NCBI GenBank assembly: GCA_964034945.1
Contig: OZ035962.1
Location: 81,799,942-81,863,941, forward strand
DNA from: Chrysopilus asiliformis
Lineage: Eukaryota; Arthropoda; Insecta; Diptera; Rhagionidae
DNA: 64,000 nucleotides
Direction: 5' to 3'
This document shows positions 46,511 through 58,019 of the stretch, piece after piece. How positions within the stretch are numbered: position 1 is the stretch's first letter; each line of letters opens with the position of its first letter. Under the pieces are notes generated by a model. That model was not told where the DNA came from. It saw nothing but the letters and a program-made list of their open reading frames with translations, and made no database searches. The position numbers and the translations under genes were made by a program.

Positions 46511-46694
46511 CTGTAAAGCGACCCCTACACGTTCAATCTTGCAGTCAACCATCGCATATTGTGACAGCATTTTGAACGTCTATAGTGATGCCGTCATGCA
46601 AAATTCCATGATTGCCAGCACGCTGGCCAATATCGAAATTTCGAAGGAGCTTTGTGAATGACAGCATGCTTGATCGTGTATGGCGAAGCTGTCA

Positions 46695-47531
46695 CCCTTG
46701 GAGCACTATGAACGCAACCAAGCCGCAACTATCACGCATCCAAATGTCACTTACGAGTTTATTTCGCAGAAATGCTTTTGAGTAAGCACAATGAACGGAT
46801 TGAACGCAACCATCGACGCAAAAGTTACCAAACTTTGAACTTTGCCGCGGCAATTCTGCGTTTACAGTTCTGTACAGTCCCAATCAAAATGTCGTTCGAG
46901 GAGAAATTAATTGAAGAAGTGCGGAAAAACACGGTTTTATACAAAAATGTATCTTTAAAAATGAGAATATGGGAAAACATTGCTGCAGAGCTGTCAGCAA
47001 CAGGTATACTTTTAAAAAATTGCGACATTTAATAATGTTTAAATATTTTTCAGTTGAATTGTGTCAGACACGGTGAAAATCCTTGCGGGATAGATTTTCC
47101 AAAGAATTAAATAAAGAAAATGCACCGTCAGGAAGTGCTGCATCAGCTAATAACCCGCTGTGGATCTATTTTGAGAATTTGAAGTTTTTACGGGACTTCC
47201 GGGTCGGAAGTTTTTATTTGATTGAAGCAAACTTCAAAATATCCATCAATGTCCCGTGTTAAATTCAGTGGCCGCACCCAATATTGTCTTTTTTTCTTTT
47301 TATTTATTCGCATCACATGCAAATAGCAAATATGCAAACAAATAAAATAAATTATCGCTTCAAAATCTCCCATTTTTTATATATTTTTCTACTTTAGTTC
47401 ACTTTTCATTTTTCTGTGTTTGTCTCACAACGCAACAGACGACGATTCTATTGTGCTCAACCGCTCCTGAACTGCGTTGCGTTCGAAGCGTCCTTAGTTG
47501 CGGCTTGGTTGCGTTCATTGTGCTCCAAGGG
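46695..47531. mobile_element. PIF/Harbinger-like element (837 bp) carrying a broken MADF gene
   Basis: Inverted ends CCCTTGGAGCACTATGAACG and (complement) CCCTTGGAGCACAATGAACG continue through CAACCAAGCCGCAACTA, 38 bp with one mismatch. TCA flanks both sides (46692-46694, 47532-47534). A 3-bp duplication and an accompanying MADF/Myb-like gene are typical of PIF/Harbinger, whose autonomous copies pair such a gene with a transposase; no transposase is left here. Confidence 0.85.
46889..47262 (+). pseudogene. MADF-domain DNA-binding protein of the transposon, nonsense-broken
   Basis: Exon 1 46889-47003 begins MSFEEKLIEEVRKNTVLY, the first MADF helix; a 50-bp GT-AG intron follows; exon 2 from 47054 continues in phase as VELCQTR, then TGA at 47074-47076, then KSLRDRFSKEL and WIYFENLKFLRDF. 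The family has an invariant Trp directly before the Lys, so TGG has become TGA. The frame then runs on to TAA at 47260-47262. In living PIF/Harbinger elements this protein binds DNA and helps the transposase; this copy cannot make the full domain unless the stop is read through. Confidence 0.8.
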
Positions 47532-47817
47532 TCAATCAATTCGTCATTTCAGCGTAATTTTTAGTAATGAAAAGATGTCGCATATAAAAGACAGAGTTTT
47601 TTGGGAATCTCTTTCGAGTCATATATAAAATAGAATCGCAATGTGATGGTATTCTTGTAGTTGTCATTTTTATTTAGGAATTTTGGCCAAAATTTGGATA
47701 GAATTTGGCCAAAATTTGGTCATTTTATTGAAGTCCGAAAAAATGACAGGTGACGGTCACTTTCACTTATCACCTTACGAGATTCTACTCCAGAGTCTAT
47801 TTTGATATTATGTAGCC

Positions 47818-48141
47818 TGTTCACAATGGTTAAAATAGTCCGCCTAATCAGGGCAGAAACTGGTAACATTCCTCATCAAAACCAAAATCCACATTTTCAG
47901 AATTCCGCTTGTCGTGCTCGGATTGGTTGGCCACCACACTGAACTTGTTCCATTGTTATTATTGTTTCACCATGAATTGGGAGCAAAATATTACTTCTGA
48001 TTCTTTAGAAATGTTCATTTTCCAAATGTTTCACGACAGTCTGATTGTTCACCGCTACTAGCTTAAATAGTCTCAATGTGAACACGAGGAATATTTCATC
48101 CGTCCTATTTAGGCAGACTATTTCAACCAATCTGAACATGG
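47818..48141. mobile_element. TIR element (about 325 bp)
   Basis: CTGTTCACAATGGTTAAAAT at the left and, complemented, ATGTTCAGATTGGTTGAAAT at the right, each running on into AGTC.GCCTAA. Non-coding. Confidence 0.7.
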
Positions 48142-48179
48142 TCATGGGCGCGTGCGAAATGGTCTAATTACATATTAAG

Positions 48180-48715
48180 TACCAGGAACACCGAGCCATG
48201 CTCGGCGACCTCAAAATCCTACTATCGCTGATTTTTGGGGAAAAACTAAATTCACATTATCTTTACAGAGCTTTTCCAGAGTTTTTAAATTCCCGACCTA
48301 GAAAGCTAGAACTGAAACTAACGCGCGATATCAAAATTTCATAGAAATCGGTAATCGCTAAGTAATCGCTATAACCGATTTTTGAAAAGTTGTTTTGAGA
48401 CACCAGGTGAGGGTTATCGAGGGGAGGAAAACGTCAGGTTTGTAGTGGAAAAATCGAAAGCCCTTAGCCCACTTAGTAATACTGTAAAGTTTCATTAAGA
48501 TCGGACCACCCAATTCGAAGATACCAGGCGAGGGGTATCGAAGGGGAATTTTCTCAGGGGTGAGACCTATCTAGATCGATTCCTTGTCCCCGAAAATCCC
48601 TAATCACCAAGTTTCATGAAAATCGTTAGGCGGGTTTTCGAGATCGTTTGTGCAGACAGACAGATAGACATACAGACATTCCTCGTATTATATTATACGA
48701 TTCGCGTTCTAATAT
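48180..48715 (-). mobile_element. Helitron-like or related non-autonomous repeat with GTCY tract
   Basis: Read on the - strand: ATAATACGAGGAATGTCTGT, a GTATGTCTATCTGTCTGTCT tract, blocks of GATTTTCATGAAACTTGGTG type, and near the end the hairpin CCGAGCATGGCTCGG before GTGTTCCTGGTACTTA. A hairpin close to the 3' end recalls Helitrons, but no CTAG end is present, so the class is uncertain. Confidence 0.5.
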
Positions 48716-49135
48716 TAGTTTTTATTGAAAAGTTTCTAGCTGTAATTTCTGTACGTTTGACATGTACTCAAGACTGAAAAGATTATTTATCTTGCGTTTA
48801 AAACTGAACCGTTTATTAATTTTTATTTTGCATGTTGCGGAATGGATACCGAAAACCAAATAAGTGATAAATCGATAGCGGTCATATTATTTTCAAATTT
48901 GAACGTCAAATGTCAAAAAATTAGCCCGAGAAAAGAATTAGCATGCTCGAAAATTTGCTTGCTGAGAATATATTAAAATTAGCATCGTTTCGCACACGCC
49001 CTTACAATGTTTATTCTTGATAATCTCTATCTAGAACTAGCTGCGTACAAAGGCGTGCTAGAGGAGGCTAAAGCGCATAAAAAATCTGGGCATTTTCTTT
49101 AATAACCTAAAGGTGTTAAACATATAATAAACTAA

Positions 49136-49803
49136 AGGTGCCGCTCCACATGAGAGTAAATACGAGAACCTCTCGATAGCAGCTACTCGCAAATGGACAC
49201 GTCTCTGAGAGTCGCTCGCAGAAACTCGCAAAAAGTCGCGAGCTAGTTTCTGCCACGGCATAGAGACAATCAAGGTATGCCATGAACTTTTGATAGTCAG
49301 GTGTAACGTCATTTGTGCCGACTTTTTTTAATTAATTTTTATGTTTATTGATCACTATTTAATGCAATCAGTCCACTAATTTACAAATATCTTATTTAGA
49401 TCGCACAAAAATTTAAATAACCATCCACAAAACAAAATTCCTTCTGAACTTGACGAACTAATCGGCACAAGTGACGTTGCAAAGAAACTTCAGATTTGAG
49501 TTTATGGCATACCTTGGTTGTCTCTATGCTGTGGTTTCTGCTAGCTGTCAAAAGTGATTCTACTCTCTAGTCGACACGCACCCATTGAACTCTCGGGGAG
49601 TTGCTCGCCAGATACGAACGGCGTTTGAATTTCGCTAGTAGATCTCGAGAACTTGCCAAAGCAAGATGCCAAAAAATAAAGATATTGGTCTTGAAAAGAG
49701 AAAAATCGCCGAAATTAACTCTCAAATGGACAACCTCCTGCGAGTAACTCTCGAGAGTTTTTGAGAGTTACTCGCGTATTTACTCTCATGTGGAGCGGCA
49801 CCT
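49136..49803. mobile_element. PIF/Harbinger-like MITE (668 bp), TAA target duplication
   Basis: Ends AGGTGCCGCTCCACATGAGA and its exact complement, continuing GTAAATACG. TAA at 49133-49135 and 49804-49806. Arms are rich in ACTCTC / GAGAGT words, giving extra folding. No coding. Confidence 0.85.
49258..49543. mobile_element. Inner TIR element nested in the 668-bp MITE
   Basis: GCATAGAGACAATCAAGGTA at the left and, complemented, GCATAGAGACAACCAAGGTA at the right, continuing TGCCAT and then TGTGCCGA / TCGGCACA further in. Boundaries by eye, target duplication not resolved. Confidence 0.6.
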
Positions 49804-49806
49804 TAA

Positions 49807-51165
49807 TGGAGTGAAAGAAGATTTTGGCAAGCTGTGTACCTTTTAATACTTCCCTGTTGCCATATGGGAACACTAGGTTTAAGTATTAAAAAACCGAGGT
49901 CTTAAAAAAGCACTGTTTCTTTCAAAAGTTTCCTTTTCAATAAATCAAATTTCAATAAAAATATTAAATTTGAAAAAAATTATTTTTTTAAATAGCACAT
50001 TTGTATTACATTGTAATACAAAAATGCATAAAAAAATAATCCGGTTGGATTAAATTTTAATTAAAAAGTATTTAAAAAAAATAGCGCATTTGGATTACAA
50101 CGTAATCGGAAAATGCATTAAAAAAAAATAATGCAGTTGCATTAAATTTTAGTAAAAAAAGTTTAAAACCAATAACTTATTTGGATTAAAAAAATAATAA
50201 TCTTTCGTGAGATTAAATTTTAATATTTTTTCTCTGTGGAACCGTATACAATACCAAAAAGATTATTGTATTCAAGAGAGACTTTGTTGGACCGAACCAG
50301 CTCGATGACCCATCAAGAATGCAATGAATATCGATCGGCAATCGATCTCACAACACCCACCGAGCTGGCTATCCTTGTCTCCCTTCCCAAGGATAGTAAC
50401 GCATACCATCAAGCTGGGATTTTGCTTTGGTAATTATTTTGGTTGCTAACAAGATGAAAATTTAGTCCAAAAATTTTTACCGTGTAGATCTGGCACTCCA
50501 ATATCTGGCGAACCAATTGGTCGTTCTGACGGATTTATTAGAAACTTTCGAATCATTTCTGAATTTATTAGGCCTTCTGTAACCCACTGTAAACTTGAAG
50601 CGACATCTCTTTCCAAAACCCTAGACAAAATCCATGAAAACACGACAGAAAGCTTGGAAAGTTCACCATTTTAAAAGTTGAATGATTCTATGGATTGAAC
50701 AATGTGACGAAGTTTAAATTTTGTATTGAAATCACTCTGACTAAATAACTTGAGATTAGAAACCCAAAATTCCAATTTTGTATGGTAATTTTGCATTCTT
50801 TTAAAATAATTAAAAGAAAATATGGATCTCTTCGTTACACGAAGTTTTACAGAAATGGCATACTTCATTCTATGACGGACAATGCAGCATGGCGTAACCA
50901 AGAATTAGGACTAAGGATATTTAGTACTTATGGGCAAGAATATATGCGCTGGCAGAACAATTTGAATTTTGAGCTGGGGTTCTGACAAACCTTAAAGTCT
51001 ATAGAAAACTTGTTTTACTAATTGATAAGACGCTAAACATAAGAAGTCGTAAAATATCACCGGTTTTGAGTATTTTACTTCGTATATATCAACAGTCTAG
51101 AAATATTGTGTATTTTAAATTACAATTTTGTTTCAAGATATCAAAAATAACGCATTATACTAATA
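49807..51165. other. Intergenic, no gene recognised
   Basis: Contains AT-rich repeats of GGATTAAATTTTAAT type (50040-50230). Frames near 50236-50643 have slightly higher GC but no domain, no matching splice partners and no reading-frame conservation I can assess. Confidence 0.4.
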
Positions 51166-51890
51166 CAGTGGAGTCTCGGTTACGTGAACACTCCATTATG
51201 TGAACAATCCAGTAACATGAACCGCCTTGCTGTCAACATTGAGTATCTTACAACCTAAACAAACAAGAAAACTGGTACTCTATAACGTGAACAAAAATTA
51301 CACTAACTGGAGTTACATATGTGGAATACAACTTCTTTTTCTTCTATATATGTTGGAATATAAATGTAATGAATAGTCTTCTGTATAGAGTTGAAATCTT
51401 TACTCGTGCTGTGCAATGGGCCGAAGTTCGAAACCTTGAATGGGATACTGCATTGTTACTCAAGAAATTAAAATAACAAGCAGTAATGGAAACCACTACC
51501 AAAACACAAAAACAAACAAAAATTACAGAATACTTATTCCAATGCATCCTCTTGTCACTTTTTCTACTGAACACAGAAATTTCTTTCTTTTATAGTAATG
51601 TAAGCATGTTTTTTATTAAAACTTTTTTTAAAAATTTCACCTCTTGAACGTGAACAAATTCACAAATGTAAACAAGCCATGTCTGATGTGTGTTCACATT
51701 ACCGAGACTCCGCTGTATATAAAAATAAGTTGGTGTCTGTCTGTCTGTTCCTCTTTCACGCAAAAACGGCTGAACCGATTGACTTGAAATTTGGCATGAG
51801 TGTCTGTGGTAGTTCCAACATAGGCATACGGAAAAGTAGCGCGAGGGGTGGGGGAGTAAGGGGAGGGAGTACCGGGCGAAGCCAGTAATG
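51165..51890 (+). mobile_element. Helitron-like element, single-unit copy, split by a pogo-like MITE
   Basis: Joining across the insert gives TATACTAATATATAAAAATA then AGTTGGTGTCTGTCTG and TTCCTCTTTCACGCAAAAAC, collinear with the start of the 53031-55144 element. It has one GCTGAACCGATTGACTTGAA unit, then ends in a CCGGGCGAAGCC hairpin-type segment; the terminal CTAG is not intact. Confidence 0.7.
51176..51715. mobile_element. pogo/Tc1-mariner-like MITE (540 bp), TA target
   Basis: Ends CAGTGGAGTCTCGGTTACGT and (complement) CAGCGGAGTCTCGGTAATGT, then GAACA; TA flanks both sides (51174-51175, 51716-51717). The CAGTG start and TA duplication fit the pogo branch. It lies in the 5' end of a Helitron-like copy. 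Confidence 0.85.
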
Positions 51891-51932
51891 ACGTATTATT
51901 TCAAAATCTATTGTCAAATTTTCCCGATATTT

Positions 51933-52018
51933 CTCAGTATAGATATAGATAGATAAATTAAACGCGCGGCGTAATGGGGGGGGTGAACCGCGAAGCGGTT
52001 TGGGGCGCAGCCTCTAGT
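51933..52018 (+). mobile_element. Possible short Helitron end
   Basis: Hairpin ACCGCGAAGCGGT precedes GGGGCGCAGCCTCTAG, then T, the classic Helitron 3' arrangement. The 5' end (TCAG at about 51933) is a guess. Confidence 0.45.
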
Positions 52019-53030
52019 AACCGAATAAATGCATCGCAGAAATTTTTTTTTCTTTACTGAAACGACTTTAATGAGGATTGGTTTATTATTGGCCAGAAAT
52101 TCAAATTTAAATTTTGTCAAAAAGATTTTCTTTTATTGAACATTAACTGAACATTCTTTGAAGATGATTGCTCAAGAGACATAAGGTAATTGTAATTGTG
52201 AATAATTTTAAAATTCGACATCAATACAGTTGGTGTTAATTTCCTTTCTAAATAATGATGTTAATAATTGTGACAAGGATATTATAAACTCATTTCCGTT
52301 GTAACTCCCTTTTCAGTATATTTCGATAATACCTCTAAAAGATACAATATGTATATTCTTAGATTTCTTTACCTCTCAATATTAGATCTCAATTGACATC
52401 CAATTTACAGTATTCCAGAATTTGTATTTCTTCCGATCCCCTCTTACACCCTAGAGCGTTGATTGTTGCAAGTATTGAGAATCAAGGACGCTTAGGGTTG
52501 ATTTCTATTATCCTCACAAACACAAACATTGAAAGTTGGGGTAAATTGGAGGATATATGGGGGATAGAATTTGAAAACTGGATTGTATTCATTGTCCACA
52601 GTGGAAGTGGAAGAAACATCAACCCCAGCTCCAACATTGGAATTGAAGTTAGATTGGGGACGCAAATATAGAATAAGAGGACCAAATACTAGTAGCTCCA
52701 ACATCAGAATCAGAATGAGAATAGCGCCAAAGGCGATAGCAATTGTGATGGTGCTAGAAATGCAAAAGTACTTTTATTCTTATCCTGACTCAAGGTATTC
52801 AAATTGAAAGCCATCACCCAAGATAAATCATTCGAAATGAGTTTTTCTTGTTCCTTGTCACGACTCCTGTAGGATAGAAGTAACTTTGATAAACTTCAGG
52901 TTATTTCTTATATTCTGTGACTTTCGACAGAATTGAATTTTCCCTTCGGTCATAGTGTATGCATTTTATCAAAGAATAAAGATTTCCATTCTCTATGCCG
53001 AACTGACTTCTGATTAATTATCACGCATTA
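52019..53030. other. Intergenic, no gene assigned
   Basis: Around 52480-52710 the - strand has a hydrophobic run followed by a Ser/Asn/Pro-rich stretch that could be a small secreted peptide fragment. No start context, splice partner or family could be recognised, so it is not called as a gene. Confidence 0.35.
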
Positions 53031-53057
53031 TCATACTAATATATAAAAATGAGTTGG

Positions 53058-53100
<43 letters not shown>

Positions 53101-55144
53101 TCCTCTTTCACGCAAAAACGGCTGAACCGATTGACTTGAAATTTGGCATGAGTGTCTGTGGTGGTTCTGGTTCCAACATAGGCATACGGAAAAGTAGCTC
53201 GAGGAGTGGGGGGAGTAAGGGGAGGGGGTAAAGTGATTTCGAAACTTACTTTTTGCGCTATGTTACTCTTTCGCGGGGAAACTACTGAACCGATTGGCCT
53301 GAAATTTGGGATAGATGTTCGTCGGGGGTCCAGCCCCAACACAGAACCATTAAAAAGTAGCCCGATAGGTGGGGGGAGTAAGGGGAGGGGGTAAAGTGAT
53401 TTCGAAACTTAGTTTTTGCGCTATGTTACTCTTTCGCGGGGAAACTACTGGACCGATTGGCCTGAACTTTTGCACAGATGTTCGTCGCGGGTCCAGCACC
53501 AACATAGACCCATTAAAAAGTAGCCCGATAGGTGGGGGGAGTAAGGGGAGGGGGTAAAGTGATTTCGAAACTTAGTTTTTGCGCTATGTTACTCTTTCGC
53601 GGGGAAACTACTGAACCAATTGGCCTGAAATTTGGCACAGATGTTTGTCGGGGGCTCAGCCCCAACACAGACCCATAAAGAAGTAGCCCGAGTGGTTGGG
53701 GGAGTAAGGGGAGGGGGTAAAGTGATTTCGAAACTTAGTTTTTGCGCTATGTTACTCTTTCGCGGGGAAACTACTGAACCGATTGGCCTGAAATTCGGCA
53801 TAGATGTTCGTCGCGGGTCCAGCACCAACAAAGATCCATTAAAAAGTAGCCCGATAGGTTTAGGGAGTAAGGGGAGGGGGTAAAGTGATTTCGAAACTTA
53901 GTTTTTGCGCTATGTTACTCTTTCGCGGGGAAACTACTGAACCGATTGGCCTGAAATTTGGCATAGATGTTCGTCGAGGGTCCAGCCCCAACACAGACCC
54001 ATTAAAAAGTAGCCCGATAGGTGGGGGGAGTAAGGGGAGGGGGTAAAGTGATTTCGAAACTTAGTTTTTGCGTTATGTTATACTTTCGCGAGGAAACTAC
54101 TGAACCGATTGGCCTGAAATTCGGCACAGACGTTCGTCGCGGGTCCAGCACCAACATAGACCCATTAAAAAGTAGCCCGATAGGTTTAGGGAGTAAGGGG
54201 AGGGGGTAAAGTGATTTCGAAACTTAGTTTTTGCGCTATGTTACTCTTTCGCGGGGAAACTACTGAACCGATTGGCCTGAAATTTGGCATAGATGTTCGT
54301 CGAGGGTCCAGCCCCAACACAGAACCATTAAAAAGTAGCCCGATAGGTGGGGGGAGTAAGGGGAGGGGGTAAAGTGATTTCGAAACTTAGTTTTTGCGTT
54401 ATGTTATTCTTTCGCGAGGAAACTACTGAACCGATTGGCCTGAAATTCGGCATAGATGTTCGTCGGGGGTCCAGAACCAACATAGACCCATTAAAAAGTA
54501 GCCCGATAGGTGGGGGGAGTAAGGGGAGGGGGTAAAGTGATTTCGAAACTTAGTTTTTGCGCTATGTTACTCTTTCGCGGGGAAACTACTTAACCGATTG
54601 GCCTGAAATTCGGCATAGATGTTCGTCGCGGGTCCAGCACCAACATAGACCCATTAAAAAGTAGCCCGATAGGTTTAGGGAGTAAGGGGAGGAGGTAAAG
54701 TGATTTCGAAACTTAGTTTTTGCGCTATGTTACTCTTTCGCGGGGAAACTACTTAACCGACTGGCCTGAAATTTGGCATAGATGTTCCTCGGGGATCCAG
54801 CCCCAACATAGACTCATTAAAAAGTAGCCCGATAGGTGGGAGAGTAAGCGGAGGGGGGTAAAGTAATACCGAATGCAAGTGCTGGAATTTTTTGTTAGTT
54901 TGTTAACCCGTTCGGTACATGTTTTTTTCTATGGAAACTACTTAACCGATTGGCCTGAAATTTGGCACAGATGTTTGTCGGGGGCTCAGCCCCAACACAG
55001 ACCCATAAAGAAGTAGCCCGAGTGGTTGGGGGAGTAAGGGGAGGGGGTAAAGTGATTTCGAAACTTAGTTTTTGCGCTATGTTACTCTTTCGCGGGGAAA
55101 CTACTAAACGCTTTTAGCCGGGCGAAGCCGGGTCCAAATTCTAG
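53031..55144 (+). mobile_element. Non-autonomous Helitron-like element (2.1 kb)
   Basis: Begins TCATACTAATATATAAAAAT after an A, ends hairpin-type GCCGGGCGAAGCCGGG then 12 bases then CTAG before a T: 5' TC, 3' CTAG, insertion between A and T. A (GTCT)n run of about nine units lies at 53058-53102, then CACGCAAAAACGGCTGAACC, then the tandem array. No Rep/helicase coding, so it depends on another element. Confidence 0.82.
53228..55120 (+). repeat. 163-bp tandem array inside the Helitron-like element (about 12 units)
   Basis: GTAAAGTGATTTCGAAACTT or a close variant recurs at 53228, 53391, 53554, 53717, 53880, 54043, 54206, 54369, 54532, 54695 and 54858: exactly 163 bp each time. A last unit near 55047 follows a divergent insert (about 54865-54935). 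Units contain ACTACTGAACCGATTGGCCT, GTTCGTCG.GGGTCCAGC and AAAAAGTAGCCCGATAGG. Open frames of 62 codons recur, but 163 is not a multiple of 3 and the frame shifts each unit, so they are not coding. Confidence 0.95.
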
Positions 55145-55682
55145 TTCTGTATAAAAGTTTCACTTCAACTTTTTTTTTTGATTATGAATTGTGATCATTT
55201 TCTTTAATGTTTTGAGGGATTTTTTTATTTAGCCAAGGGGATTTTTTAAAAGAAAACCAGAGAACCACAAGAGTTCTTTTTCTCAAAAAGGGAGGGGGTG
55301 TTTACTTGCATGTGTAAGTCAAAATGAAATTGCGAAGACATTTTTGGGAAATTTCTCAGATGTACGAGAAAGATTAAGAAACACAGTCCCTAAAAGGTTG
55401 TTTCGAAAACTTGAATGCAATTTGGGAGCGGTGGATAGTAGGTTAACGATACAGGAGGTAGCAGGGAAGGGAAAGGGAGAGTGGAATTGGAGTTACCAGT
55501 GTTGAGTTGGAGTTACCAAAGCGTGCTCCTTCGATTCTAAGAAGATCGCCCTAAAGTTTGATGCAAATCGCGTCAGTGGTTCTCCAGTTGTACGCGAACA
55601 TGCAATCATACAGCGCTACTAGTTTAGTAGATTATGTATTTTAAAAATAGTTTACCGAAAAGCAGTTTTCTTTTCCAGTTTA
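55145..55682. other. Intergenic with retroelement-like debris
   Basis: Near 55545-55630, AATCGCGTCAGTGGTTCTCC followed by TACGCGAACATGCAATCATA resembles the 3490-3600 stretch in layout. No gene. Confidence 0.4.
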
Positions 55683-56127
55683 ACGCCGGAATACAATTGG
55701 CCCGACACAACATTTACGGCGACAATGTCGCCCTCCATATACAATTGCGCACACTTTGTTGTTCTAAACGTCATTCGGGTTTCATTTAATTTTTACAATG
55801 GGATAGTGAGCCACATATAACATTCTTTTGTTACAAATTATCATAAATGATAGGAATGTGAATGTAAGCAACAGAGCATACGAACTATATTTCCTAATAC
55901 TTTCTTTAATTTCCTCCTGAGTGACAAAATTTAGATTTTATGATGTTCCCATAAGATTTCATTTTGAATCATCCAAGAAATTTTGTCGGCGAGCTGACCG
56001 ACAATCAACTTTTTACGACGGCAAAGTTGGTCGGATTGATAGTATCAAGAAGCGTAGAGTACTGTGAGTTTAAAATCTGAAATGTCGCCGTAAATGTTGT
56101 GTGGGGCCAATTGTGTTTTGCGCTTTA
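55683..56127. mobile_element. TIR element T2, copy 2 (445 bp)
   Basis: Ends CGCCGGAATACAATTGGCCC and (complement) GCGCAAAACACAATTGGCCC, followed by AACATTTACGGCGAC. TTTAA occurs on both sides and may be the target duplication. Opposite orientation to 31656-32108. Confidence 0.75.
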
Positions 56128-57440
56128 ATCAACTTAAATTGTTTTTATGCTCAAAAAAAAAATCTAGTAATCTTGTTTATCAAGGAAAAAGTTCTTCAAA
56201 ATTTCCTTGACCCAACAGTTGGCCCTTTATAATACTCTCATTAAATTCGACTTTTTCTCAATTATCTCGTTTTTTCAGTTTATATAAAAAATTAAATAAA
56301 GAAATATGAGTTTAAGTGAAAAAGCACCTAAAGTTGAAATGTTGAAATGTCGGTCGCTCGCGTCCTTCTAATGTAATGTTGAAGCTTCCCTTCACTTGTT
56401 GTATGTTATATTTGATCCAGAGAATGGGCGCTTTTCATACTTAAGTACAGTCTTTGATGGTATAAAATCCAAATTAGAGCTCTGCAAGATGAAACAATTG
56501 AATTCTACTTTTCGTTTTCCCAGAACGCAATGGGAATTGCCTCGTCTCATAGCGCTTTTTCCTCAACGTTTTTGAATTCTATGTTTCTTTTAATGTTTTC
56601 CTTTCTTTACAAAATTCATTTCTTTTATATTTTTCTGTGCTACAGTTTTCTTTTTAATTTTTTACTTTTTTCTTGGCTGATAAAAAGTTTTCCCTAGTGT
56701 TTTGGTGCATGGTGGAAATACATAACACTACATTCTGTAATTGTGAATGCTTCTATTTATACAGATACGACTACTTATGCTTAATGTTGGAAGAATTGTC
56801 GGCGTATATTTCTGACCAAGGTTCTTAATTACACAAAGCGGAAGTAGAAAAGCTTTTACTTTTTTTTTTATCAAGTTTTGTTTTAATTAAGACCAAAGGA
56901 TGAGCGGAGCGTTCAACGATAACTTTGACGGATACGAGGAGAAGTCCTAGGGGGAAAAGTTTCACCAGTTGATTGAGTCAAAAGAAAATTCTAAAGGAAA
57001 ATGGATTTTTGAAAAACAAAATTAGAGCACAGAGAAAATTTAATGGATTTTCAAGTTATTCGAAGAAAATTAAAATGTGAATTGGCCCATTAGAGGGAGG
57101 TATTTTTTCTACAATCTCTTTTGTCACATTTACACACAGAAAAATCTGGCGGTGTGAAATCGATTTCAACTTAAATTTGGGAAAATAGCAATTTTATGTG
57201 AAGACATTTGAAGCGTTGGGAACGAAATGGGTTCAACCCACAAAATCGAGATTCTGGAGTTTTAGGTTTTTATATTGCTATTCAGTGTAAATTTTTTGGG
57301 GAAAAAATCGGTGCACATTATAATATTATTAATAAAGTTATAATTTCTACAACATTTTCTAATCCATTTATCTCGAAAAGTCGTTTTTGGGGTTGGACTC
57401 ATTTCGTTCTCAACGCCTCATTTTTATAGAAAACGGCGGA
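56128..57440. other. Intergenic, no gene recognised
   Basis: AT-rich; a short frame at 57208-57429 contains an inverted pair of GGGTTCAACCCA and GGTTGGACTC-type words but nothing protein-like. Confidence 0.4.
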
Positions 57441-57489
57441 TCAAGGATTGATAAATACGAGCCTCAGGCAAAATAAAAAAAGTGCGGCG

Positions 57490-57805
57490 CAAAGATTTAA
57501 ATTAAGATACGATGCACAGTTTCCGAGAAAACAGGAAAAAATTATTCCATTTGTATGGGAGAGGGGGCAGCAGTGGTCCGGGCACAAAAATGGACTACAC
57601 CAGGGTGTTAGGGATGACAAAAGATTTTTTTTGTATGTCCGTCCGTCTGTCCATACGTGAACACCATAACTTTCGAAAGGATTGAGCTAGAGACTTGAAT
57701 TTTGTATAGTTACGTTTCCTGTAAATGGCCCCCTCTCCTATATAAATGGATTTTTTTCTAAATAAACATTTTCATATAGAGTATTTGACGATTGGCCCCT
57801 AAGAC
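57490..57805 (+). mobile_element. (GTCY)n family A fragments
   Basis: CACAAAAATGGACTACACCA, AGGGATGACAAAAGATTTTT, GTCCGTCCGTCTGTCC and AACACCATAACTTTCGAAAG appear in family order from 57587; a reversed family piece (CATTTGTATGGGAGAGG) precedes it. Confidence 0.65.
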
Positions 57806-58019
57806 CAAAGGATGATTGTAGCTTTTCTTATGTTTAAATTCAAGATTACGCCACATAACATTTAACCTTGAATATCTCAAGAAGCCATGTTTCATTTTTT
57901 TTTTGAATAAATTCACAAATATACCTACTTTCATTTCTCAAAATAATTTCTGCAAAGTTCCATTATGGGACTGCAATGGGAACCTATCTTGGAAGTGCGT
58001 CAGGTATTTTTTTTTTAAA

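Noticed and set aside
50446..50901. Consecutive - strand frames that might be exons of an unknown gene
   Set aside because: No GT-AG pair joins them in phase and no family resemblance was recognised.
52482..52807. Possible small secreted protein on the - strand
   Set aside because: Hydrophobic stretch without a convincing start; linking the neighbouring frame needs an 18-bp intron, too short to be real.
53206..54535. A series of near-identical 62-codon frames (GGVRGGGKVISKL...) that look like a gene family
   Set aside because: They lie in 163-bp tandem units; the unit length is not a multiple of 3 and the frames do not join.
53228..55120. Regularly spaced repeats resembling a CRISPR array
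   Set aside because: The whole 163-bp unit is repeated without variable spacers, in a eukaryotic Helitron-like element.
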